Shown: positions 9,579 to 18,107, numbered from the stretch's first letter. The stretch is 64,000 nt of DNA from Pirellula sp. (GCA_013822735.1 PNKZ01000012.1:124001-188000), one strand, 5' to 3'. The notes: generated by a model from the sequence alone, not told the origin. Numbers and translations: made by a program.

Positions 9579-10400
9579 CTAGTTGGGCGGTCGCCGCGCC
9601 AGGCCGACGGCTACGTGATGCTCGTCGCTTAGCGGGAAGACCAGCATGTTCAACATCGACTTCAACCAAGGCTTGGCGTTTTGCAGCCCGATAGCTTCGA
9701 TAAACGGCGTGAGCCAACCACCGTGATACGCAAACTCCATGAAGGCATCGAAGTCGGCGAACTCCAGCTTCGGTCGTGCTAGTTCCAACGAGCAAACTTC
9801 AAAGCCGTGACGCTGAAAGCAATCGGAGATCGCATTGCAATCTACGGGCGTCAGCAGATCGCGGGCTTCAAATTTTCTTCCCCGGCCCAAGAACCGCAGG
9901 AGCTTTGAGCGAGCCTTCTTCTGCAACGTCGGGTACGCGGAGCTCACGGCGCCGAGAAACGACCAGTAACCGCCCGGTTGCAGCTTGTTCCAAATTCGTG
10001 GCGCCAAGTGTTCCATCGGCACGAAGCCGGTGACGAAATGCGTGCTCACGAACCCAAACGATTCGTTGACGAAATGACCGTCGATCGCGGCGGCATCGTC
10101 AATGACCGCCTGTAGATCTGGAATGCGCCGCTTGGCGAAGTCGACCATCCGGGCCGACAGATCGAGCCCGAAGGGCTGAATTCCACGAGCGGATGCGTTG
10201 CGAAGTTTCTCGAGAAAAAGCCCCGTACCCATACCGAGGTCGAGAGCTTTTAAGGGAGTGTGTCCCGCGGCGAGCAATGCTTCGCGCTCAACATGCTCCA
10301 AAGCCAAATCCAACATGCGATTTGTAAGATCTTGGGCATCGAGGTCGTAGTGGGCGGCGATGACCTCGTCATACTGCCGTTGGATTGCGGCCGTGCTCAT
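9579..10400 (-). CDS. Class I SAM-dependent methyltransferase
   Basis: A 273-residue protein if started at the ATG at 10400 (MSTAAIQRQYDEVIAAHYDLDA). The SAM-binding motif I reads LKALDLGMGTGLFLEKL near residues 50-65. A motif-II-like acidic stretch (QAVIDDAAAIDGHF) follows. The C-terminal half is basic and hydrophobic, with no recognisable metal or radical-SAM motif. An in-frame start at 10631 is possible but adds unrelated-looking sequence. It leads the minus-strand arm that continues into the glycosyltransferase (35 bases) and the phosphoesterase. By context it may methylate a lipid or quinone-like head group; the substrate cannot be read from sequence. Confidence 0.75.
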   Translation of the reverse strand: MSTAAIQRQYDEVIAAHYDLDAQDLTNRMLDLALEHVEREALLAAGHTPLKALDLGMGTGLFLEKLRNASARGIQPFGLDLSARMVDFAKRRIPDLQAVIDDAAAIDGHFVNESFGFVSTHFVTGFVPMEHLAPRIWNKLQPGGYWSFLGAVSSAYPTLQKKARSKLLRFLGRGRKFEARDLLTPVDCNAISDCFQRHGFEVCSLELARPKLEFADFDAFMEFAYHGGWLTPFIEAIGLQNAKPWLKSMLNMLVFPLSDEHHVAVGLARRPPN

Positions 10401-10766
10401 GCCTATCTCGCAGTGGTGTGGGTCGAAAGACCGTTGCGGTAATTGACTGCCGACGCATCCTTGCGGCGTTGCCGCATGTTCACAACCTGTTCGTAGCTTG
10501 CTCTCAACGAGGCGTATATTAGGAGAGAATTGTAAGGCCCGTGTGATGCCCAGTAGAGGTTTTGATTCAATTGCAAAAGCTTGTGCAAAGCCGACTTTAC
10601 ATTTCTGCATCGGCTCCGGATAAGAGAACAAACGATGTGAATGTAGTGTGCATTACGTGTCGCTTCCCTACTTCGTCCGCTTCACAGCCAACATGTGATG
10701 CGAAGCGATTTACGATCGACGTGTTACGCCACGACCACGATCACTCTCGCGGCCAGCGGAGTCGGC
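10401..10766. other. Divergent intergenic region of the lipid-type cluster
   Basis: This stretch of 366 bases separates the methyltransferase (minus) from the GMC oxidoreductase (plus), so it must hold both promoters. An AT-rich TATATT lies at about 10514. I see no convincing -35/-10 pair, inverted repeat or RNA gene. An in-frame GTG/ATG at 10695-10698 could extend the GMC protein by about 24 residues. Confidence 0.4.
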
Positions 10767-12293
10767 ATGGAATACGATTTCGACGCGATCGTTATAGGTA
10801 GCGGTGCCGGCGGCGCGGCATTCGCCGGCCGCCTGGCCAAGGCGGGCAAAAGCGTGCTCGTCGTCGAACGCGGTGCGAATCCCCTGCAAAACCGGCCTAA
10901 TTCCCCCGATAGTTCGCCCATATCCGTTCTTCGCGACGAACGCGCGACGATGATCGACAAGCGTTGGTACGACGATCGCAAAATCGACGTCAACAACTCT
11001 GAAATGCGACTCTACATTGGAGGCATCGTCGGCGGAAGCACGGCGCTATTCGGCGGTGCGATGATGCGCCCCAGCGTCGACGACTTTCATCCCGGCCGAC
11101 GTTACGCCGATCGACTATCGCGGGAGCTTTGGGATTGGCCGGTCGCGTACGAAGAATTGGCTCCCTATTTCGCGCAAGCGGAGTCGCTCTACCATGTCGC
11201 TGCCGGCCCCGACGACGAGTATGGGCCGCTGGCGTCCCCAACGATCCGTCGCCAATCCGACCTGTTGCCGCTGGCGCCGATCAACGAACGAGTCGTCGCC
11301 GCAAATCGTTCCGCGGGATTACGGCCGTTTCGTCTGCCGTTGGCAATCGATGTACGACGTTGCGAACGCTGCGATGCGTGTGCGGGCTTCTTATGCCCCA
11401 ACGGTGCGCGTCGCTCGGCCGCACACATCTTGACTGAAGCTCGTGATAGCGGATCGCTCAATATTACCGAGTTCACGGAAGCGGAACGCCTCGAACGCAG
11501 TCCGGCCGGTCGCATCGACGGAGTCGTGCTGAAGAATCGCGGCGACGGTACGCGTCGCGTACTGCGCGGCCGCGTCGTAGCGTTGGCCGCAGGGGCGTTG
11601 GCTTCGCCGGCCATTGCGTTGCGTTCCGGCATCGAAGGCCCGCAGGTCGGCCGCAACTACATGATGCATTATTCTCCGATCGCGGTCGGCATCTTCCCGC
11701 AACCAACCGGTGCCGGGGAGACGTTTGTAAAACAGATCGGCTTCGCCGACTACTATTTCGGCACTCCGCAGCTGCCGGAGAAAATGGGGATCGTGCAATC
11801 GCTACCCGCCCCGGGCCCGCTCATGATGGCCAAGCTCGGACTCAAGCGTTGGCCGGCAGGCGTTCGTAATTTTCTCCGCAATCGCATGCTGCTGCTCGCG
11901 GGAATCGTGGAGGATTTGCCGAACCCCGATAATCGAGTGTTCCTCGGCGACGGCGACAAAATCGCGTTGCGACACGATTTCTCCGAATATGATCGCACGC
12001 GCGGCAAAGCCCTAGGACGCGAAATGCGCCGGATTTTGCGCCGGTCGGGAGCCGTATTTCAATCAAGCCGTTCGTTTCCATCGCGCGAACACGTGGCACA
12101 TCAATGCGGCACGTTGCGGTTTGGTCGTGACCCACGTCACGCCGCAGCCGACCGCGACGGTCGTCTATTTGGCCACGAGAATTTGTTCGTCGTCGATGGA
12201 AGCGTTTTGCCGACGTCGACCGGAGTCGGACCCTCGCTCACCATTACCGCCTTGGCGCTCCGCTGCGCCGACGCGGCTCTCGCCGGAATGTAA
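10767..12293 (+). CDS. GMC-family oxidoreductase (alcohol oxidase-like)
   Basis: A 508-residue flavoprotein. The FAD-binding Rossmann motif VIGSGAGGAAFAGRLAKAG lies at residues 8-26. A cysteine group RCERCDACAGFLCPNGAR matches the C-x2-C-x2-C-x4-CP.GA.. pattern seen in long-chain-alcohol and cholesterol-oxidase-like GMC proteins. The C-terminus has the GMC signature AHQCGTLRFGRDPR and VVDGSVLPTSTGVGPSLTI. The expected reaction is FAD-dependent oxidation of an alcohol to an aldehyde or ketone. I chose the ATG at 10767, which has CGGAG about six bases upstream and places the Rossmann motif normally. It heads the plus-strand arm of the cluster, 34 bases before psd. Confidence 0.85.
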   Translation: MEYDFDAIVIGSGAGGAAFAGRLAKAGKSVLVVERGANPLQNRPNSPDSSPISVLRDERATMIDKRWYDDRKIDVNNSEMRLYIGGIVGGSTALFGGAMMRPSVDDFHPGRRYADRLSRELWDWPVAYEELAPYFAQAESLYHVAAGPDDEYGPLASPTIRRQSDLLPLAPINERVVAANRSAGLRPFRLPLAIDVRRCERCDACAGFLCPNGARRSAAHILTEARDSGSLNITEFTEAERLERSPAGRIDGVVLKNRGDGTRRVLRGRVVALAAGALASPAIALRSGIEGPQVGRNYMMHYSPIAVGIFPQPTGAGETFVKQIGFADYYFGTPQLPEKMGIVQSLPAPGPLMMAKLGLKRWPAGVRNFLRNRMLLLAGIVEDLPNPDNRVFLGDGDKIALRHDFSEYDRTRGKALGREMRRILRRSGAVFQSSRSFPSREHVAHQCGTLRFGRDPRHAAADRDGRLFGHENLFVVDGSVLPTSTGVGPSLTITALALRCADAALAGM

Positions 12294-12327
12294 TGCAACG
12301 AAGCGGGCAGGAGAATCAAAGGCTACC

Positions 12328-13260
12328 GTGAAAAGAGACATGCAAGTTCGCATCGAACAGTTTCGCTCAGCCCGACGCATCCACGGCGGCACGATGAAAA
12401 TGTGCGCCGCGGCAATCGGAGTAAAGCTGGCCAAGGTGCCTATTCCTTCGCGTCGTCTCCGCACTTGGGTCTATCGCAAAGTGTACGGCGGCAAGTACAT
12501 GGCATTGCAAGAAAACCAATTAGAGCAGCCCCTCGGAGAGTTCCGGTCGCTCAACGCGCTTTTCACGCGCGGCGTGCGCGCCGAATGTCGCCCTCTGTCA
12601 ACAGCGCCGGGTCGGTTGCTTTGTCCATGCGATTCGACGGTGCAAGACGTCGGCAAGCTCGACCAAGATCGACTGCTCACTGTGAAGGGAACTGAGTACA
12701 CGCTTGATTCGCTGCTGGCCGGAGTCGATGCGCAGCCGTTCGCGGACGGACGATTCGCGATCTTCTTTCTCTCGCCTGCCGATTGCCACCGAGTGTTCTG
12801 CCCTTACGACGCAGAACTTGTGGAAATGACGCACGTTCCGGGACGTCGGTTGCTGGTACATCCTCCCTACCAGCGCAAAGAGTTCCCCGTATTTTCGCTC
12901 AACGAACGGGTCATTTTGCGATTTCGCTCGGCGATCGGATCGTTCGTGTTGGTGATGGTCGCCGGTTGGGGCGTCGGCAACATTTCCTATCCGTACGCGA
13001 CCACCTTCAAGCCGAAGAAACGCAAGATCACCCGCTACGTCTTGCCGGTGCCGCGGCGCTTCGAGGCCGGCGATTGGGTCGCAACGTTCGGCCTGGGCTC
13101 GACGGTGATTTTGATCACGGAACCGCGTGCCGAGGCCGTGTCGTATCTCAAGCGCGATCAAACGATGCGCTACGGCAACCCGGCATTTCTGTTTCCAACG
13201 GCGGCCAACGACAATGCTGTGGTGGTAGACACCGCGAGTGACGAGGGAGAAATCGCGTGA
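12328..13260 (+). CDS. psd: Phosphatidylserine decarboxylase (pyruvoyl enzyme)
   Basis: About 310 residues. The self-cleavage site LGST is present (FGLGSTVILI, about residue 265); the serine becomes the pyruvoyl group. The other triad members are likely Asp in PCDSTVQD and His in SPADCHRV. The stretch VPGRRLLVHPPYQRKEFPVFSLNERV matches the family's VPG...NP...NERV region in overall pattern. The enzyme converts phosphatidylserine to phosphatidylethanolamine at the inner membrane. The GTG at 12328 has AAAGG five bases upstream; an ATG at 12340 is the alternative. The stop overlaps the next start (GTGA), so translation is probably coupled to the FAD oxidoreductase. Its location outside a pssA context suggests a dedicated head-group step. 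Confidence 0.85.
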   Translation: MKRDMQVRIEQFRSARRIHGGTMKMCAAAIGVKLAKVPIPSRRLRTWVYRKVYGGKYMALQENQLEQPLGEFRSLNALFTRGVRAECRPLSTAPGRLLCPCDSTVQDVGKLDQDRLLTVKGTEYTLDSLLAGVDAQPFADGRFAIFFLSPADCHRVFCPYDAELVEMTHVPGRRLLVHPPYQRKEFPVFSLNERVILRFRSAIGSFVLVMVAGWGVGNISYPYATTFKPKKRKITRYVLPVPRRFEAGDWVATFGLGSTVILITEPRAEAVSYLKRDQTMRYGNPAFLFPTAANDNAVVVDTASDEGEIA

Positions 13261-15020
13261 TCGCCGAAACCAACACTATGTTCCGGGATCTTCCTCGTCG
13301 TCAGATTTCGGTGACGGCGGCGCGACTTCCCACGTCCACAACGACGTACGTCATCGACTTTGGTGATCGTTGGAGCGAGGAACTCGCACGAGCGGGCCTC
13401 GGCGTAGCAACGCTCCGGCCTAAGGACCTGCCTCTAGAGTTACCCCAAACGTCGCAACTGCTGATTTTCTTGCCGCGTCCCTCGCAGAAATCCGAAGAAT
13501 TACTTCAGCGATGCCTGCAATTGGCTCGGCGAACCGCAGAGTGCCGCGTTTGCCTCATCGGCAGTTATCGAACGCATCTGGGCGACCGCAGTTCCCGCGA
13601 TTTCGAAGAGCTGTGGCTGCGGCGGTTTCAGGCAGTCGTCGGCCGGAAGTGTATGCTGCTGCGAACAGGCACGATCATTCGAAGTCGACCGACGACATGG
13701 CAATGCCTCGCGGCGCCTTTTTATCCATTGCTGCCGACGTCGTGGCGTAGTTGCTACGTTTCGTTCGCGGAAGTCTTGAGTACGGCTCGCGATTCGATCA
13801 CATCGTCGAATCGACGTTTATCGAGTCAAACGCTTTTGGGTTTGCATCGCACCGTGGCCGAGACGTGGCGGGAAATGGTTTCGCAAAACCTTGTCGCTCG
13901 AGCGATGGTTGTTTTTGCGAAAGTCCTCTCCGTCTTGTGCATCGGGCCGCTGTCGGCTTGGTGCGTAGCCGGTCTTCGCCGACTGCTCCCAAACGCCGCT
14001 ACGCCTTTTCAGGGAACCTTGGAGCCCAAATCCGTCGCGGAATTGTTGAGCCTTACGCAATCGGCCAATCGTTCGAATATCATCCTCGCCGGCTACAACA
14101 CGGGAGTCGTGCACTTCGGCTGGAAGTTTCCGGGCAAGACCGTCGTCAAAACGATCGGTTGCGGTCGGCGGATTCGGGTGCGTGACGACTATGTCGATGT
14201 CGACGCGGGCGTCACGTTAAAAAGGCTCATCGGCGAATTGGCTCGAAACGGCCGTGAGCTGTACGCCGTGCCCAATTATTCTTACGTGAGTATTGGTACA
14301 GCGTACTTTGTACCCATTCACGGTTCGGGCCACGTCGTGGCGACGCTCGGCGACACGATCGAAAAGGTGCTCGCTTACGACATGTGTGTCGGCCGGTTCG
14401 TGGTATTACGCCGCGGCACGGCGGCGTTCGCCGAATCGATGTACGCCCCCGACTCCAATCTCTTGGCACTACGACTGCGACTGCGAACCCGTCCGCAAAC
14501 GCGCTACTTCATGATTCGCAGCGAGTTGAATTCGCCCGATGCGGCCGCCGTTTGGAGTTCCTTTGGCGACGAAAACGCTTCGAACATCGAACTGCGCAAG
14601 TCTTCGGCGGGCGCAACAGCGGTGCAGGTCGCAAAGTTCTACGGGTCGGCGTCGGCGGGAGGCGCCGATGTGATGGAAGTTCCTCGCGACTCAATCGGCC
14701 GGATCTGGGATCGGCTCGAAGAGAATCGCGTGACCTCGTATCTGTTTCACGCCCTCACGCGTCGGTTTGCCTTTCACGTCGAACTGTTTCTCGATCGGCA
14801 TGAGTTCGAGACGTTCTGGCAGTCGCACCGCGAGTTGCCGCTGCTCAAGTTGCAGCTGAGATTCGCTCGTCGCGACGACATCCCGTGTTCTCCGATCGGC
14901 TCGCGCGATTGCGTCGCGATCGATCTCTTCATGCGTCGCAGCGCCTCGACGACATTTCTCAAGTTCATGCAGGAACAATTGCCTCATGCTCGATTCAATC
15001 GCGGCAAACACAGCATGTGA
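13257..15020 (+). CDS. FAD-binding oxidoreductase (VAO/PCMH-like) with extra N-terminal domain
   Basis: A 587-residue protein that overlaps psd by four bases. Residues about 260-450 resemble an FAD_binding_4 (PCMH) domain. They include an AGYNTGVVHFGWKFPGKTVV-like first motif and a YVDVDAGVTLKRLIGELARNG strand-helix. The FAD loop region reads VSIGTAYFVPIHGSGHVVAT and is followed by EKVLAYD. The first ~200 residues look like a worn Rossmann or epimerase-like domain (for example LLIFLPRPSQKSEELL, AECRVCLIGSYRTHLGD) without an intact glycine-rich motif. A hydrophobic segment near 220-245 may touch the membrane. Relatives oxidise sugar lactones, decaprenyl-phospho-sugars or sterol-like lipids. 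The substrate is unknown; neighbours suggest a lipid. Confidence 0.65.
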   Translation: MIAETNTMFRDLPRRQISVTAARLPTSTTTYVIDFGDRWSEELARAGLGVATLRPKDLPLELPQTSQLLIFLPRPSQKSEELLQRCLQLARRTAECRVCLIGSYRTHLGDRSSRDFEELWLRRFQAVVGRKCMLLRTGTIIRSRPTTWQCLAAPFYPLLPTSWRSCYVSFAEVLSTARDSITSSNRRLSSQTLLGLHRTVAETWREMVSQNLVARAMVVFAKVLSVLCIGPLSAWCVAGLRRLLPNAATPFQGTLEPKSVAELLSLTQSANRSNIILAGYNTGVVHFGWKFPGKTVVKTIGCGRRIRVRDDYVDVDAGVTLKRLIGELARNGRELYAVPNYSYVSIGTAYFVPIHGSGHVVATLGDTIEKVLAYDMCVGRFVVLRRGTAAFAESMYAPDSNLLALRLRLRTRPQTRYFMIRSELNSPDAAAVWSSFGDENASNIELRKSSAGATAVQVAKFYGSASAGGADVMEVPRDSIGRIWDRLEENRVTSYLFHALTRRFAFHVELFLDRHEFETFWQSHRELPLLKLQLRFARRDDIPCSPIGSRDCVAIDLFMRRSASTTFLKFMQEQLPHARFNRGKHSM

Positions 15021-17106
15021 CCTATCGCCCGAAGTTCGGGCGGCGCTGGACACGTGCGACGAAATCATCCGCCGAAGATTGCCGAATCTGTTTCGGCTGT
15101 ACCTCAACCCGTACGTCGCGCAAGCGTGCTATTGCCTGGGCGAGGCCGTTTGCGAAGCTTGGCCGGCCGCCGTCGGACCGCAACAGGTATTTCTCGCCAA
15201 CAGTTCGGAAGAGGCCCTTAGCGGCGCGGTAAAGCTGGCGCGCTACGACCGCTCGAAGATGGGACTGGCCACCGGCGGAGTGCTGCATGATGCGGTAGGA
15301 GCGCTAGAGCACTTCGCGGGAACGAAAGTTAATGAGCGCAACCGGCTGACGTTCCTACCGGGCATCGCGACGACGGAAGACGTCGAGGTCGTAATCGGGC
15401 AGTATGTCGCACGTCGTCCGCGGCCGGGTTTCGTCGCCATCTCCGCCTCCGCCCTCGATGATCTCGATTCTGCAACCCTCTCCGGAATGTCCGAAGTTTC
15501 CGCACAGCCGGATCGACCGTTGTTGATCGTTACCGTGAATCGCCGAAAACTCTTCCAGCGAGGCAACGTGCATGAACAAGCATGGCGAAAGATTAAGCCC
15601 GATATCGTCGTGTGCGACGAATCATTCACCGATCACGGCGTGCCGTTTGGCGCGTTCATCGCTCCGCCGCACCTGTACGCGCATTGGAACAACCGCCGCA
15701 CGGCCACGTTTCACTCCACGACCTATCAGCCTAACACCGTGTCGTCCTTGCACTTCATGAACGTCCTGCGACGTTCGGAGCCGGAATTCATATTGCGACA
15801 CCGGGAAATGCTGCAGCGGATCGAAGACGATCTGTCGACGCGCCGCGCGACGTTTCGCAAACGATACAGTCCGTCACTGGGAAAAATGATCGACCGAGTC
15901 GGATTGGATCAGGAAACGCAACGTGCCGACGGACACGAGATTCATTCCGGCGAGCGGCGACTTTTCGACGCCGTGGCCGGCGTGGCCTGCAGCATTCGCG
16001 GCCACAATCCGTCGACATACGCGGCGGAGATCCGACAAACCGGGTCGCCGATCGAGTGTCGCGAAGAATTCGAGCGCAGGCTGCAAGAATTAACGGGTTT
16101 GGCCAACGTACTCCCGGCCGTGAGCGGTGCCTCGGCCGTCGAGCAAGCGTTGAAACTCGGACTAATCGCGGCATTCCCGCGGACGCATGTGCTCGCGCTC
16201 GAGGGGGGGTACGGCGGCAAGACGCTTTTCGCGCTCACTGCGACGGCGAAGCCTGCGCTCAAGTCCGGCTTAGCACCCTTGTATCCGAACGTAACGTTCG
16301 TCGATCCGAAGGCTCCGGATGCCGTGGCCCGCATCGAGGCGCTCTGCCGTGAGAAGCCGGTCGGCGTCATTCAAACCGAACTCGTACAAGGGGTCGGCGG
16401 CGTGCGCGAAGTACCTCGCGAAGTGCTGGACTGTTTGGCGCGGATGCGGAGCGAACATGGCTGCTTATTGCTCGTCGACGAAGTGCAGACCGGCGTCTTT
16501 CGAACCGGTCCGTTCGTCCGCTCGACCGCCCTGGACCTACAGCCAGACTTGCTGACAATCGGCAAAGGCATCTCCGATATGATGTTTCCGTTTGGGTTGA
16601 CCCTGTACGGAGACGTCGTGGCCGACAGGTTGTCCGCGTGTGGAAGTACCTTTCCGCAAAGCGCCCAAGATCGACACGGCTACGAACTCGGCTACCGAAC
16701 GGCTCTCAACGTGCTCCGCATAGCCGACGTAACGAACCTGCAACAGCGGGTCGAAGATGTCGGTCATGAGTTTATCGAAGAGCTGAACCATAAATTAGCA
16801 GGCTGCCGCAACGTGGCGGCCGTGCGCGGCTACGGAATGCTCGTGGGCATCGAGTTAGAAGCCCGCCGCTTTCCGCGTCGCCAGTTGAAGAAGCAACTGC
16901 TGCAATTAGCGGCGCTGGCGATGCTCGATCACCCTCACTTTCCCGTCATCGTCGGCTTTTGTCAGTATGAGCCGAACGTTCTTAAGTTGACGCCCCCACT
17001 GTCGATGAGCAGTGCCGAAGCTCGCGACGTCGCGGCCACCATTGGCGACGTGCTACGCCGGTCGCCGTTGCGATGGGCCGCGGCGGCCATCCGCCGCGGT
17101 TCATAG
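14986..17106 (+). CDS. Tandem two-module class-III aminotransferase fusion
   Basis: A 706-residue protein, well over the usual ~430. The C-terminal module (about 330-700) is a complete class-III aminotransferase: SGASAVEQALKLG, LVDEVQTG for the PLP-pyridine Asp, and TIGKGIS with the Schiff-base lysine at about residue 527. The N-terminal module repeats the same order in eroded form (LANSSEEALSGAVKLAR, then KPDIVVCDESFTDHGVPFGAF near 203-222). There the catalytic lysine position is not lysine, so this half is probably inactive and structural or substrate-binding. The start overlaps the oxidoreductase by 35 bases with AGGA upstream. It probably transfers an amino group to an aldehyde or keto lipid made by the neighbouring oxidases; that is inference. 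Confidence 0.78.
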   Translation: MLDSIAANTACDLSPEVRAALDTCDEIIRRRLPNLFRLYLNPYVAQACYCLGEAVCEAWPAAVGPQQVFLANSSEEALSGAVKLARYDRSKMGLATGGVLHDAVGALEHFAGTKVNERNRLTFLPGIATTEDVEVVIGQYVARRPRPGFVAISASALDDLDSATLSGMSEVSAQPDRPLLIVTVNRRKLFQRGNVHEQAWRKIKPDIVVCDESFTDHGVPFGAFIAPPHLYAHWNNRRTATFHSTTYQPNTVSSLHFMNVLRRSEPEFILRHREMLQRIEDDLSTRRATFRKRYSPSLGKMIDRVGLDQETQRADGHEIHSGERRLFDAVAGVACSIRGHNPSTYAAEIRQTGSPIECREEFERRLQELTGLANVLPAVSGASAVEQALKLGLIAAFPRTHVLALEGGYGGKTLFALTATAKPALKSGLAPLYPNVTFVDPKAPDAVARIEALCREKPVGVIQTELVQGVGGVREVPREVLDCLARMRSEHGCLLLVDEVQTGVFRTGPFVRSTALDLQPDLLTIGKGISDMMFPFGLTLYGDVVADRLSACGSTFPQSAQDRHGYELGYRTALNVLRIADVTNLQQRVEDVGHEFIEELNHKLAGCRNVAAVRGYGMLVGIELEARRFPRRQLKKQLLQLAALAMLDHPHFPVIVGFCQYEPNVLKLTPPLSMSSAEARDVAATIGDVLRRSPLRWAAAAIRRGS

Positions 17107-17157
17107 CCGCGGCGTGCTACGATCAAACCCTTGAGTTGAATCCCGAGTGCTGCATCC

Positions 17158-17652
17158 ATGAGCCTTCTTAACGCCGATTTCTCCGAACTTTATCGCCGCC
17201 ATCTCTGTCGGCATTCGCAGTTCGGCATCAACGTTCTGCATCTTGTCGCCGTTGTCGGCATCTATATCTCGCTCTTGGCTCTCTTGCTCAAGCTCCCTGC
17301 TGCGCCGTGGATTATCGGCGTATTGCTGACGGCCTATCTCGCCGTGTTGGCGAAAAATGTTCCGGCGTTCGTGATGCTGCTCGTCGCCGTCGTGATCGCG
17401 GCGCTTCTCGGCGTGACGCTGCTGCTGCCCGCTGCTCCCATTTGGTTGCACCTACTATTGCTCGTCGGCTGGCACCGCTTTCAAGTATGGAACCATCGGA
17501 TTTATCACAACCATTTCGACATGAGCGAGTTTCAAGGTAAGTATCGCAAGGGGCCGGCACTGTTCGTGATGCTCGCGGTTTACGAATTGCCGATACTCCT
17601 CAATTACTTTCTTGCGCACCGCCTACGTAGTGCGGCCGTGAACGAAGCATAG
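17158..17652 (+). CDS. Small His-rich four-helix membrane protein, possibly DUF962/Mpo1-like
   Basis: A 164-residue protein with about four membrane helices (roughly 27-45, 50-68, 70-90 and 130-150). Histidines lie where helices meet the cytoplasm: YRRHLCRHSQFGINVLH near the N-terminus and GWHRFQVWNHRIYHNHF after helix three. This layout resembles the DUF962/Mpo1 family, in which yeast Mpo1 is a lipid alpha-oxidation dioxygenase, but the match is loose. The closing segment KGPALFVML fits that family's ...RPAL... only approximately. It follows the aminotransferase by 51 bases on the same strand and probably ends the lipid-type operon. Confidence 0.6.
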   Translation: MSLLNADFSELYRRHLCRHSQFGINVLHLVAVVGIYISLLALLLKLPAAPWIIGVLLTAYLAVLAKNVPAFVMLLVAVVIAALLGVTLLLPAAPIWLHLLLLVGWHRFQVWNHRIYHNHFDMSEFQGKYRKGPALFVMLAVYELPILLNYFLAHRLRSAAVNEA

Positions 17653-17738
17653 CCGTCGGCGCCGGCCGATTCTGGCGCATCTCGGCAAGCCAACTTCGTG
17701 CGTAATCGAGTCCTGTTTCAAAAGCAGGCGCTACCGGT

Positions 17739-17768
17739 TTGACTCGTAAGCATTGCCTTACGTATATT
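17739..17768 (+). promoter_or_regulatory. arsR-type promoter with operator dyad filling the spacer
   Basis: TTGACT (17739-17744) and TATATT (17763-17768) form a near-consensus sigma-70 promoter with an 18-base spacer. The whole spacer is a perfect inverted repeat, CGTAAG-cattgc-CTTACG (17745-17762). The ATG of the ArsR-family gene begins six bases after the -10 element. A dimeric repressor bound to the dyad would block RNA polymerase directly, so autoregulation by the adjacent ArsR protein is the natural reading. The transcript would be leaderless or nearly so. Confidence 0.8.
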
Positions 17769-17774
17769 GGCCGC

Positions 17775-18107
17775 ATGGTAACGACCTCCCATCATGCGCC
17801 GGACATCTTTGGAGCGATTAGCCATCCGGCGCGGCGTCGAATGCTCGATCTCCTCATCGACACTGATCGCTCCGTCAACATGATCGCGGGCCAGTTTGAG
17901 ATGAGCCGACCGGCCGTTTCTCAGCACCTCCGAATCCTTCTCGACGCCGGTCTCGTGACCGAGCAGCGGCATGGTCGCGAGCGACGATATCGCCTTGTAG
18001 CGGCGCGGCTCGCCCCCGTGCGCGACTGGCTTACGCACTACGAGCGATTCTGGGATCACCACCTCATGCAACTTCAGCAGCACCTCGCGAAAGACAATCG
18101 CAAATGA
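17775..18107 (+). CDS. ArsR-family winged-helix transcriptional regulator
   Basis: A 110-residue repressor-type protein. HPARRRMLDLLID and the recognition-helix region EMSRPAVSQHLRILLDAGLV are typical ArsR/SmtB winged-helix sequence, followed by the wing RHGRERRYRL. It lacks the metal-binding cysteines of arsenic or cadmium sensors. It belongs to the subgroup that precedes SRPBCC/AHSA1 genes. The ATG at 17775 sits six bases after a strong -10 hexamer; an earlier GTG/TTG frame would lie inside the promoter. Its stop overlaps the next gene in ATGA, indicating coupled translation. It probably represses its own operon through the dyad at 17745-17762. Confidence 0.88.
   Translation: MVTTSHHAPDIFGAISHPARRRMLDLLIDTDRSVNMIAGQFEMSRPAVSQHLRILLDAGLVTEQRHGRERRYRLVAARLAPVRDWLTHYERFWDHHLMQLQQHLAKDNRK

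Noticed and set aside
9544-9795. Upstream extension of the glycosyltransferase
   Set aside because: It would overlap the methyltransferase by over 200 bases, and the GT-B fold begins exactly at the ATG at 9543.
10401-10631. Upstream extension of the methyltransferase to 10631
   Set aside because: The added residues have no family similarity, and the extension would use up most of the divergent promoter region.
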